The translations under genes and the position numbers were made by a program. The notes under the pieces are model-generated. The model did no database searches and was not told the origin of the DNA. It saw nothing but the letters and a program-made list of their open reading frames with translations. From NCBI GenBank assembly GCA_946902875.1, contig OX336345.1, positions 11,067,395-11,131,394 on the forward strand: a DNA stretch of 64,000 bases, written 5' to 3'. Below, in pieces: positions 20,968 through 31,800 of the stretch. Within the stretch, counting starts at the first letter, position 1. The number at the start of each line of letters is the position of its first letter. Source of the stretch: Nematopogon swammerdamellus (Eukaryota > Arthropoda > Insecta > Lepidoptera > Adelidae).

Positions 20968-21257
20968 AGAAACCTGACATGGTTGGATACCTCATCTAAT
21001 ACATCTGTGGTGTCAGCCCATCGCGCCCTGGGGAACTAGGTGATGTGTCACCGCTTCCCTTCGGTCGTGCTGGATACACTGAACTGGGTGGAAATCACGA
21101 ACTATATTTTCATGGCCGTTTCGACCGAGTCCATCGGTGCGGTGATATCAATCCGAACGGGTTAAAATCTATTACCAGTTAGCTAAGGGAAGGGGCTACA
21201 GTTTAACGTGGAATTTCAATCATGGTCCGACGATCACCCATCTAAGTCATTGCAGGT
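20968..21257 (-). repeat. SINE copy with partial 5S-like head
   Basis: Same body as the other copies ('ggtgtcagcccatcgcg', 'cgcttcccttcggtcgtg'), extending into the segment inverted as 'agatgggtgatcg', the 5S-like module. The outermost tRNA-like part is lost. Confidence 0.7.
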
Positions 21258-21362
21258 CTGTGGCTTTGTCTGTGGCGAACTCAGTACTCAATGGCTCCAC
21301 CCAAACATTTAAATGTTTGGGTCCACCGAATCTGTTAAGAAACCAGACTACCATACATAACC

Positions 21363-21754
21363 GTCAGCCTCGGTAGCTCAGTGGTACAGTCAGTCGACTT
21401 TTGGTAGTGATCATAAGCACACCTGGGCGCGGTCAGTACCTACTTGGATGGGTGACCGCTCGACCGTTGAAGGCACACCGTGGTTCGGATTCCACGTAAA
21501 CTGTAGGTCCCTTCCCTTCTTACCCTACTATGTGGTAGGGTTTAACCCGCCCGGGTCGGTATCACTAAATGAAAGATCGGTGGGAAAAGCTCCATATGTA
21601 CCTAAATAGTTCGTATTTTCCGTCCAGTTCAGTGTGGCCGGCACGACCGAAGAGAAGCACTGACAAGGCACCTAATTCACCAAGGTGTTATGGGCTGACA
21701 TCACGGATGTAGTGGGTAATGTAGCCAACTGTGTCAGTTTCCATAAAAAAAAAA
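21363..21754 (+). repeat. Full-length SINE with tRNA-like plus 5S rRNA-like head
   Basis: Reads in order: 'cctcggtagctcagtgg' (tRNA A-box-like), 'gggcgcggtcagtacctact' and 'tggatgggtgaccgc' (close to the internal promoter region of arthropod 5S rRNA), 'gtggttcggattccacg' (B-box-like), the shared body, and an A-run at 21745-21754. This is the clearest + strand copy. Confidence 0.85.
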
Positions 21755-21811
21755 CATAGGTAAGTAAATAAATAAATAGGTAGTTAGGTACTTCTTCAAT
21801 CTTTATTTATG

Positions 21812-23015
21812 ACTAGCTTTTGCCCGCGGCTTCGCTCGCGTGAAATTCGTATTTCAAAGGAAGGAAGTAAGTAACAAAGACCGATCTGCGTTAAGGTAAA
21901 CGATAAACCTTCTTGATGAAAGTAAGTAACTGAGGGCGAGGCCGAAGGCGGAGCTGCGTTCAGGAAGACGATAAACTTTTAGAAGAAAGTAAGTAACAGA
22001 GAGCGAGGCCGAAGGCCGAGCTGCGATCAGGAAGACCATAAACCTTCTCGAAGAGAGTAAGTAACTAAGGGCGAGGCCGAAGGCCGAGCTGCGTTCAGGA
22101 AGACCATAAACCTTCTCGAAGAAAGTAAGTAACTAAGGGCGAGGCCGACGGCCGAGCTGCGTTCAGGAAGACTATAAACCTTCTTGATGAAAGTAAGTAA
22201 CTGAGGGCGAGGCCGAAGGCCGAGCTGCGTTCAGGAAGACAATAAACTTTTCGAAGAAAGCAAGTAACAGAGAGCGAGGCCGAAGGCCGAGCTGCGTTCA
22301 GGAAGACGATAACCTTTTCGAAAAAAGTAAGTAACAGAGGGCGATGCAGAAGGCCGAGCTGCGTTCAGGAAGACCATAAACCTTCTCGAAGAAAGTAAGT
22401 AACTGAGGGCGAGGCCGAAGGCCGAGCTGCGTTCAGGAAGACGATAACCTTTTCGAAGAAAGTAAGTAACAGAGGGCGAGGCCGAAGGCCGAGTTGCGTT
22501 CATGAAGACTATAAACTTTCTCGAAGAAAGTAAGTAACTAAGGGCGAGGCCGAAGGTCGAGCTGCGTTCAGAAAGACTATAAACCATCTTGAAGAAAGTA
22601 AGTGACTATCACCCGTAGTTACTTACTGTCATCGAGAAGGTTTAGCGTCTTCCAGGATACAGCTCGGCCTTTGGCCGCGCCCTTAGTTACGTACTTTCTT
22701 CGAGAAGGATTATAGACTTCCTGAACGCAGCTCGACCTTAGGCCTCGCCCTCAGTTACTTACTTTCTTCGAGAAGGTTGAAGGTCTTCCTGAACGCAGCT
22801 CAGCCTTCGGCCTCGCCCTTTGTTATTTACTTTCTTCGAAAAGGTTTATACTCTTCCTGAACGCAGCTCGGCCTTCGGCCTCGCTCTTTAGTATGTTACT
22901 TCATTTCTTTGAGAACGTTTATTGTTTATCTGAATCCCTCCGGCCCCGGCCTAAGTTACTTATTTTCTTCTTTTGAAATACGAGTTTTACGCGAGCGAAT
23001 CCGCGGGAAAATCTA
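21812..23015. repeat. 68-bp minisatellite array arranged head to head
   Basis: From 21818 it opens with 'cccgcggcttcgctcgcg' and runs about eleven forward units. At about 22612 the orientation flips, and about five units run inverted to about 22975. It closes with the inverse of the opening module ('acgcgagcgaatccgcggg'). The whole is therefore an imperfect palindrome of 1.2 kb. The units are the same as at 14268. Confidence 0.9.
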
Positions 23016-23744
23016 TCGATATTAAAATAAGAAACTTCAGTTCAAATAAATCAAATACTTTAGATACCTAACTAAGTAAAACTGAATTTTATTTAACCTA
23101 TCCTGTGTCTCGTATAGCTAAATGTGCGTGTACTAATTTTAATCGAATTTAGATGATAGGCTTAAATTTTATGGAGGAAATTCATAAATATATATTCGCC
23201 GCGCCCCGCTGCCCCCCGCCCCGCCCGTACTGTGCGCCGCAGGACGACATGGTATCAAGACATTCTGTCGTAACTTTTAAACTATTTGTCCAAATTACTT
23301 AGTGTAAAAGCCAAAGTTTACCTACTTTAAATACCAGAAGCGATAAAAATATGTATTTTGATAAGAATTAATCCAATATTATAAAATGTGCATTGTAAAT
23401 ACAGTATCCAATTTAAATGTATTTATGGTTCACTATTTTGGCTACAGTGGCTTCCACAAAGAGATATATGCTGTCGCGGACTTTTTTTTAGAACTATTTA
23501 AGAGAAACAACCTCACCATACATTATCTTCGTCTAACGGTTTATGCAGCGCACGCCGAGATAGCTCTCAGATGGCAGGATTTTTTCCGACTTACTTTATC
23601 GATATACCTATTTGGGCCAATTTACACAATGAATTTATAAATTATAGCCTATTTATGTTATGTTGATGTACTGAATCAGTTCAGTAGTTTTCGCGTGAAA
23701 GAGGAATAAAGGTCCATACATCCATCCATTTCTCGTTTATAATA
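23016..23744. other. No gene; dispersed repeat sequence
   Basis: Contains 'ttcagtagttttcgcgtgaa' near 23676, part of the common lepidopteran non-LTR tail, and a G/C-rich patch at 23196-23245. An 84-codon open frame at 23386-23640 has no recognisable domain and lies in repeat-like sequence. Confidence 0.4.
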
Positions 23745-24668
23745 CCTAAGCTTTTGCCCGCGGCTTCGCTCGCTGTAGACTCGATTTAACAGCAAATCCT
23801 ATTTAAACGCAAATATGATAATAAAATGTTTCTCCCTCTCCCTCTCCCTCTCCCTCTCCCTCTCCCTCTCCCTCTCCCTCTCCCTCTCCCTCTTCCTCTC
23901 CCTCTCCCTCTCCCTCTCCCTCTCCCTCTCCCTCTCCCTCTCCCTCTCCCTCTCCCTCTCCCTCTCCCTCTCCCTCTCCCTCTCCCTCTCCCTCTCCCTC
24001 TCCCTCTCCCTCTCCCTCTCCCTCTCCCTCTCCCTCTCCCTCTCCCTCTCCCTCTCCCTCTCCCTCTCCCTCTCCCTCTATCTCTATCTCTCCCTACACC
24101 ATCCCTCCCTCTTGCCCCACCCACCCCCTCCTCACCCTTCCCTCCTTTTCCTCCCCCCTCCTATCGCTGCTCTTCCTCCCCCAACCTCCTTCCCCTTCCT
24201 TCATCTCCCTACCTACGCTCCTCTCCCGACCATTTGACCACTTTCTTTTTAAATTATATTACCATGCGATATACACTTCATTTACAGGAAAACCTAAACG
24301 AAAATCCTAAGCCTTCAAGTTTTCACAGAAAACGCAGGATGGTACGGAACCCTCTTTACGCAAGGTCGACTCGAACTTGATCACTTTTTTTGGATATACA
24401 CTTAATTTACAGGAAAACCTAAACGAAAATCCTAAGCCTTCTAGTTCTCACCGAAAACGGAATGGTACGGAACCCTCTTTACGCGAGCTCGACTCGAACT
24501 TGACCACTTTTTTTCAAAATTATGTTACTCCGGGATATACACTACCACTATAAAAAGTTTCGTCAAAATCCGTCCAGCCGTTCAGGCGTGAAAGAGGAAC
24601 AAACAAACAAATAAACAAACAAACAAACAAACAAACAAATATACTTTCACATTTATGATATTAGTGAG
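23745..24668 (+). repeat. Lepidopteran dispersed repeat carrying a (CCCTCT)n microsatellite
   Basis: Begins 'gcttttgcccgcggcttcgc', contains the microsatellite, two near-copies of 'caggaaaacctaaacgaaaa' with 'ggaaccctctttacgc' (24290-24380 and 24410-24490), an (AAAC)n run at 24600-24639 and a 'gatattagtgagat' end. The head and tail match the other dispersed repeats of this class. Confidence 0.65.
23826..24090 (+). repeat. (CCCTCT)n microsatellite
   Basis: About 255 bp of CTCCCT hexanucleotide repeat with very few interruptions (for example 'cctctt' near 23890). It gives long Ser-Leu, Pro-Leu or Gly-Arg frames on both strands that are not genes. Confidence 0.97.
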
Positions 24669-25398
24669 ATTTAAACTAAGCCTATCCTGTGTCTCGTATA
24701 TTTAAGGTGGAAAAAAGATGGCGGACGGCGGAAGTTTGTCGCGTCGTCGTTGTAAAAATATATACAGGGTGTCCCCGGACAGGTGTGTTTCCTTTAAGGA
24801 GGCTATTCTACGCTTTGTAACAAACATAATTAGTAAAAGAAGTAGGGTTCTAGGTACGCCCGTTGCGGAGATATAAATTTTTAAAGTTATTAATGTAGTA
24901 CAATGTTGTAATGCTCTAATCGGGCGCGCGCGGGGCGCGGCGGGCAGCGGGAATACGGACGGACTCGATGCGTGCGAGTAAACGCAAACAGATAGCCCGC
25001 CCCGCCCGCGACCGCGTACCGCCCGCGCTCCGCCGCCGCCCCCGCCGCGCCGCCGCCGGTGCATCTGTATTCTTCCGTCTTCGCATTGTTTTTGTTTTTA
25101 TTTACGCTACGCAGTTGCATTTTGAGTTTGCGCGCCGGACGTCGTTGCGTCGCTTGTATCTACCGTGCCGTACGTATCTAAATCGCGAGCTAAAATAATT
25201 CTTTTTCTACCTATTTGGACCCTTCTGTTCCCTATGTACCTAGTTGAAGCTGTCGCTTTGAGCTCCTAGTACATAAGTGTCGTCATAAGTGCGTGTGTGA
25301 AACATTTTTGCCCTAGTTTAGATACATAGTTTACGTATTTGTGCATTTAACAGTGATTTTAAGTGGTAACTGATAATAAGTGATAGTGATAAGTGACA

Positions 25399-26538
25399 AT
25401 GGCTTTGCACATTCCATTCGAAAACAATGAGTATGTGGACATGATTCTAGCGTATGGGGAAACTGGCCAAATCGGGAATGCTGCTCTAGACCTTTACCGC
25501 GAACGATTCCCGAATAGGCGTCAGCCTGCCAGTGCTGCAGTAATCGTCCGTGCTATAATTCGTCTTCGAGAAAATGGAAATTTAAATCCGTTCGCCCATC
25601 GACCAGGTCCCCCTCAAGACGAAGTACCCATAGAGCAGGAAGAAGAAGTGCTGGAACTCTTCAGATATAACCCACATGCTAGTATACGTGAGGTCGCCAG
25701 ATTGGTGGAATTGTCCAAAACGAAAGTACATAAAATTATTAAGAAGGACAACCAACACCCATACCACTTCCAGAAAGTGCAGGCACTACTGGCAGATGAT
25801 CCTCTAAGGCGCGTACAATACTGCCAGTGGTTGATCGATCAGATGGACCGTGACATCGACTTCATAAAAAATGTCATCTGGACTGACGAGTCATTGTTCA
25901 CGCGAAATGGGATGTGGAACCGAAAAAATGAACATTTCTGGGCACATGAGAATCCGCATCTCATCAGATAAACGGCCTTTCAGAACCGATGGTCAATAAA
26001 TGTGTGGGCGGGTATCCTCGGAGACCAACTCATCGGCCCCGTCTTCATAGAGGATGGAGCTCTGAACGGCGAGCGCTACCGGGACCTCATATTAGGAGCG
26101 ACAGTGGAACCATTTTTGGCAAACTTAGCGCCCGAACTCCGCAGACGGATATTCTACCAGCACGACGGCGCACCCGCACACTTCGCTGGAATCGCTGTAG
26201 AGAAGCTTCGCGAGCTCTTTGGAGACAGGTGGATGGGACGCGAGATGGGTCGTAATCGCCGCGGTGCACGTGATGCCCAGGTTGCATGGCCTCCTCGATC
26301 GCCCGACCTCACTCCACTAGATTTTTTTCTGTGGGGATTTATAAAAGATAAAGTTTATAAAGTACCAAGCAACACGAGAGATGAAATGAAAGAAAAGATC
26401 ATCTTAGCGTTCGAAGATGTGAGGCACCGCGCAGCTAACGACGGCCTTCTCGAGCGTGTCCACGACCATACGCTGCGAAGAGCTAGGAAGTGCGTCGAGC
26501 TGGAAGGTGCTCATGTAGAGAACTGCCACATCATTTGA
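25399..26538 (+). pseudogene. IS630/Tc1/mariner-like transposase, one in-frame stop
   Basis: The frame from ATG 25399 to TGA 26538 spans 379 codons plus stop, with a single internal TAA at 25969-25971 (codon 191). The N-terminus (about residues 1-75, with YRERFPNRRQ and VIVRAIIRLRENGNLNPFAH) resembles the DUF4817 DNA-binding module of insect Tc3-like transposases, followed by a helix-turn-helix (EVARLVELSKTKVHKIIKK). Catalytic motifs remain: VIWTDES (Asp163), YQHDGAPAHF (Asp256) and SPDLTPLDFFLWG (Asp308). The stop falls between the first and second catalytic residues, where a single C-to-T change of a Gln codon would suffice. The product would cut and paste the element at its terminal repeats; as it stands, translation would end before the second catalytic Asp. 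No other damage was seen, suggesting fairly recent loss. Confidence 0.88.
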
Positions 26539-26782
26539 GGTATGTACCTGTGTACTTATGTACTGCTGCTCTTAGTCGTAGGTATGTATGTAGGTATGAA
26601 AAGACAGTCTAATTAATTAAGCAAATACCTACAACCCACATTCCAATTTATACGCGAGCCACCCCGGCGGCGGCGGCCGCCGCGCCGTCTGCGTGTCCAA
26701 AGTTCTAGGCATTGCAACTTACAGATTTAGGTAGAATCTGCATACCTACGTATGTGCGAATGTACAGTTCTACGGCAGTTAT

Positions 26783-27663
26783 TAAAGTAAAAACAAACCG
26801 GGCAAGTGCGAGTCGGAACCGCGCACTGAGGTTTACGCACCACAAAAAAAAGCATTGAAAAAAAAATACGTTTCTTGTATGGGAAGCCCCCTTGATTTTT
26901 TGCTTTTTCAATTTTTTATTATTTGTTGTTATATCCGCCATAATAACACATATTCTGTGAAAATTTCAACCGGCTACCTATTACGGTTCCAAAGATGCAG
27001 CAGTAGGACAGACAGACGGACGGACGGCGTAGGCTTAGTAATAGGCTTCCGTACGGGATACGGAAACCTAAAAAATTTCAACCGGCTACCTTTTTTTTTT
27101 TTTTTTTATGGAACCTGACACGGTTGGCCACATCACCTACAACATCCGTGATGTCAGCCCATAACACAGGGTGAACTAGGTGCCATGTCAGTGCTTCCCT
27201 TCATTTCATGTCGGCTACACTAAACTGGACGGAAAACACGAACTATTTACATAGCCGTTTCGACCGACGTTTCGTTCAGTGCGGTGGTACCAACCCGGCC
27301 GGGATAAACCCTACCACCTAGTAGGGTAAGAAGGGAAGGGACCTACAGTTTAACGTGGAATCCGAACCACGGTCAGCCTCCAACGGTCGAGCGGTCACCC
27401 ATCCAATCACTGACCGCGCTCAGCGTTGCTTAATAACAGTTGACTAACCAACCGCGCCACTGAGCTACCGAGGCTGACGAATTTTCTTATCCCTTAGTCG
27501 ACTTTTACGACATGCGACGGGGAGAGATGCTGTGGGGCTATTCTTTTTAAGTACCGACCCCACACGGTACCTATTACGGTTCCAAAGATGCAGCAGTAGG
27601 ACAGACAGACGGACAGACGGCGTAGGCTTAGTAATAGGCTTCCGTACGGGATACGGAAACCTA
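26783..27663 (-). repeat. Dispersed lepidopteran repeat, split by a SINE
   Basis: The minus-strand counterpart of 2910-3315: 'gcgagtcggaaccgcgcac', 'tccgccataataacacat', 'gacagacagacggacggacg' and 'taggcttagtaataggcttc'. A second copy of the inner part ('acctattacggttccaaaga' onward) follows at 27552-27663, beyond the SINE at 27091-27478. Between them, 27481-27551 carries another common lepidopteran module ('agtcgacttttacgacatg'). Confidence 0.6.
27091..27478 (-). repeat. Full-length SINE (tRNA/5S-like head), inside the mariner-like element
   Basis: Poly-T at 27091-27107, the shared body, the inverted B-box-like segment 'ggaatccgaaccacgg', the 5S-like module (inverted, 'ggtcacccatccaatcactg' with 'gcgttgctta') and the inverted A-box-like end 'gccactgagctaccgagg'. 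The most complete minus-strand copy in the window. Confidence 0.88.
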
Positions 27664-28835
27664 ATAAATAAGTCTTTACTAAATAGGTACATTGTGTAGT
27701 ACTGGCTGCTGATTGAAAACCGTTAGTTGTGTTGTAGGTATGTAACCCGCACCTCGACCCGCGCCATCCCGCCTCGCGTTTCACACAGTGCCATTCTTTT
27801 ATGCGCCGCGCCGCGCCGCGTCACCGTCGCGCGGTCTACGGCAATGCCACAGTGCCGAGCGGGGCGGCGAGCGGTGGCGGGGAGCGGGACGCGCGCGGCC
27901 CGCTAGCGCGGCGAGCGAGACCATGCCACGGTAGCGAGCGGAGCGGTGAGATCAAATAACTAGACGCGCGCCGCTGCCGCTCAAAAATCCGCCCTTTTCG
28001 CTAGCGGCACAGAATAGAAAAGAGTACCACAGTGGCATAATTTATGTCGAAGTGTTGGGTATGTATGTTTGTTTCTTCCGCCCGCGCCGCGCCGCCCCGC
28101 TCGCCGCGCGTGGGTTCGCTAGACGCTCCACGCACGTGCGTGGCCTTCTGGATGTCTGGTACGTTTGTTTACCCCGCTCGCCGCTGCCCCGCTCGCCGCT
28201 AACCGCCGCCGCCCGAGCGATTCGTTTGCACCGTGGCTGAGCCGTTAAAGGCGCACACACATTGTAGTATGCATTTAGTTTGTTAGGAAATCCTAAAATT
28301 TTAATGAAAGCACATATTTAAAAAATTCTTTCACCAATGCTTTTCTTACAAGGCGTAGTATAGCCTCCTTGAAGGAACAACACCTGTCCGGGGACACCCT
28401 GTATTTTTGTGGTTTGGGCGGTGCGAGAATCTTTAAACAGACGTTAAGAAGAGCTACAACAGAAATGGCTGTATACTGATGGAGTATGAGGATTGCCTGT
28501 TTCGGGAGGAGACGAATTTATATAAAAAAAAACAACTACTTAAAAAAAGGAAGAAAAAGATGGCGGACGGCGGACGTTTGTCGCGTCATCGTCGTTGTAA
28601 TTAAAAATATATATTTTTGTGGTTCTCGCGGTGCGAGAATTTATACAACAGACGTTAAAGCTACAAAAGAAATGGCTGTATACTCTAATGAGTTTTGCCT
28701 GTTTCGGGAGGAGACGAATATAAAAAAATAAAAAAAAAACAACAATTATATTCTTTGGTCCGTCCTGTCACTTCCTCCCGATTGTTGTGTGGTGTGCGGC
28801 TGGTTAGCGTAGTGTAGGGATTGCTATTTTACATT

Positions 28836-31800
28836 ATGATGTCGGAGGAGGGTGGTGTTGCGGGTGCGGGAGTAGCCACGGCGGACGCAACGCGCCGACT
28901 CAACGTAAAGAAACAGACGCTGGACGACGCGTATGCGGCTCCAGCGAACTTTCTGGAAATCGACGTCGTCAATCCTCTCACTAGCACCGCGCTAGGAAAA
29001 AAACGTTACACCGACTATGAAGTCCGCATGCGGGTACGTAGCTCCTTATTCTTGTCAAATATAAAATAGGTATGTTTGTCTTTATATTTTCCCCTGAACA
29101 GTGGTGCAATGTACTCGCGGCCTTGTACGCTGCCGCGCCGACGACGACGGGATCGCGTAGCGAACGTCACAACCGCACTCGGCTGCGATCTAATTAGATT
29201 AGTAGTTATGCAGTGTATTAGACTTCAATAAGCTGACGGTGCGGGGGAGTACTTGTGGGAATAAGTGAGCTATCAATAGATCAGTCAGTTGAAGTTCCTC
29301 TGCTTTTCGGTTGCTTTAGTTACAGAATTCGTAGTTAGTAGTAGGTAGTTTAGTTACAAAATCTAAATGTATTATTTTATAAATAATCTGATGCATAAGA
29401 TTTCTCTGCTAGAAAATCCTTTAATTGGTTGAGCGCTAGAAGCTACAGTAGAACACCAATTAGGCGAACAACCACTTATTCGAACAGGGGTCTCTCCAGA
29501 GGCAAGTGACTAGCTTCGCCTGTCGCTGCCCGACACTCCCCCTCCTTGAAAAAAATAAAACGCTTTTCCGAACACATGACACAAGGACATCAATCAGTGT
29601 GTATCCTTCCGCTGCTGGACATACACCTCTCCAATTTTCCTCCAGTACTACCGGCCTTCAGCGGTATGGAACCAACGCTTCCCGCCGACGTACTTGATGT
29701 CGTCGTCCCACCTGGCGGGTGGTCTTCCCACACTCCATTTGTCTGTCCAGTGTTAGGACATGGTTACTTTAACGAGGACATGGTGTCCCCAATTATCTTG
29801 CACTTTAGTAAATCACCACAAGCGGCAGAAGCTAGATGTTATACTATTATTGTGACTGATGTTGAAGGAGTTGAACTATGTTGCAGACCAACTTGCCAGT
29901 GTTCAAGGTGAAGGACTCTAGCGTGCGCAGGCGGTATAGTGACTTCGAGTGGTTGAGGAACGAATTGGAGAGGGACAGTAAAGTGAGTATCATTGATTAA
30001 CGTAGTAATGTTTGATTGAAAAGTGTGGAGATGTTGATGTGTATGCGATATAGAAGGCAAAATAATTGTTGAATATAATTTCTTTCAGTCAACATTGTAC
30101 ACAACACATTGATATAGTTGTACCTACAACTTTCCTCATGGTCCACAGTATTTTGCATTACCAAATTGATGGATAAATAGACTAGGTATGCATGTGAATT
30201 CTTCGAACATTTTAAAAACTCACTGATCTGATCTGACCTACTATCGCAAGAGAGGTTAATGCCTTAATTTTAACCACTGGCCCACTAGGTTACCCAGCAC
30301 GACAGACGCTGAATGGTACTGTATATTATTATAATCAACGATCGTAGTTAAATGTTTTCCTAATTTCCGAAAAAAAAAATTAAAAAAATTCCATTCTTTT
30401 GTTAAACTTTGTTGCACTGAATAAAATTATATTCGGCGGCATCATACCTTATCATATTTTAACAACAGACGTGAGATATCAGTATAGTGGGTGGCATGTG
30501 TTGTGGTGACGCATACACAGATAATATGACCATCCAGTTTTCATATTTTGTTTTCTCATTTCTTGATTTCACCGTAGGAAGCAGGTTATGAATAACTTAT
30601 TTTCTTAGTAAACAATAACACAGTACAAATGACTAATACATACTTAGAGCATACATACTTAAGTAACACTGTGTTTTTGCCTCAATTGAAAATTTAGCTA
30701 AAGTGTGATAGTTAAATGGGTTCTTGTTATTTACAGAACTAACTTCATTATGAGTAAAATTACTCTGTGATAAAGTAAATTATTTACTTGATTGCAGTTT
30801 TACAGGGCTATTTCTATCCATACTATATAAGTATAGTATATATGTTTACTCTTTGCCTGCGACCCAATTAAATATGCTTGGGTATGCATATTTAATTGGG
30901 TCGCAGGAGGGGTGTCCCTTGACTTTCATGCCTTATATAATAATTTTTTATTTGATAATCTCAAATATTTTGTAAAATAATGAAGTCAGATCAATAAACT
31001 CTATTCGCACAAATAGCAAATGAAATTACCCACGAAACAATGTAAAATAAGTCAGGTGATGCTTCTAAAAGCAGACATTTTTTTTTTTAACTCTCCAGCT
31101 CTCTCTATCTTAACACGCATAATTTTTTTTTTTCAGAATTGTATAACCTAAAGTTGACAATTCCCCTATATACATTGCATATGAATGCATAGGCAAGGAA
31201 TTGGTTTGTTCAAATAATACATTTGAAATAACATTAGACTAGAAACCAGTTTACTATCCCAGAAATGACGTAGGTATAAAATTGTCTGCTTTCAAAATAA
31301 TGTTTTTTCCGTTTTTCCTCATATCTTTACCGTGTGTTCTATGGGAAGGAACATTTTTTAACCATACAACTCGCTATTCACGCTCGTTTTATTGTGAAGC
31401 ATTCATTGAAATATTACTAGATGAAAATGTGTGACCATATTATATTCCGCGACCTGCGCGGGTGTTGTAGGTTGTAAAGGTTCAAACTGAAACCTTTGTC
31501 GATCCTTTATGTTATACCATTTACAAATATTGCTACCAGGTACTTCTTTCGCTTAAGCCTAATATTGTACAGCCATACTTTTAGACTAATTTCAATATAG
31601 CATGACAAAAGGAAAATACAGATAGACATCGGACTGATTTTATAAGGGTCGCTGCCAGCGTGGCTGGCGGCAGTGGTAGCGTTGATGACAAGTACACAGT
31701 GGTGTATGTTGACGATGATTGAACGGTATGATGATTTGTGGCTACAGATCGTGGTGCCGCCGCTGCCGGGCAAGGCTCTGAAGCGACAATTGCCGTTCCG

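Larger units (their letters stand above)
24765..28401 (+). mobile_element. IS630/Tc1/mariner-type DNA transposon, 3.6 kb, ~58-bp TIRs
   Basis: The left end 'cagggtgtccccggacaggt' is matched by the inverted right end ending at 28401. Similarity extends about 58 bp (including 'aaggaggctat'). The TA target is duplicated at 24763-24764 and 28402-28403. It encodes one transposase (25399-26538) broken by a single stop. GC-rich blocks lie at 24905-25070 and 27780-28210. It was itself invaded by a SINE (27091-27478) and a dispersed repeat. Confidence 0.9.
24712..28745 (+). repeat. Two tandem copies of a ~190-bp unit, the first split by a transposon
   Basis: Unit 2 (28551-28745) and unit 1 (24712-24764 continued at 28402-28550) share 'aaagatggcggacggcgg', 'gtttgtcgcg', 'gcggtgcgagaat', 'aaatggctgtatact' and 'cctgtttcgggaggagacga'. 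Unit 1 is interrupted after 'aaaatata' by the element at 24765-28401. Unit 2 ends about 90 bp before the Snx3 start codon, so the repeat is promoter-proximal. Confidence 0.85.

Noticed and set aside
21854..22587. Further minus-strand frames with the same repeated peptide
   Set aside because: Same cause: the second 68-bp array.
23786..24380. Long open frames of Gly-Arg, Ser-Leu or Pro-Leu repeats
   Set aside because: They are produced by the (CCCTCT)n microsatellite on both strands and have no start context, splice structure or non-repetitive domain.
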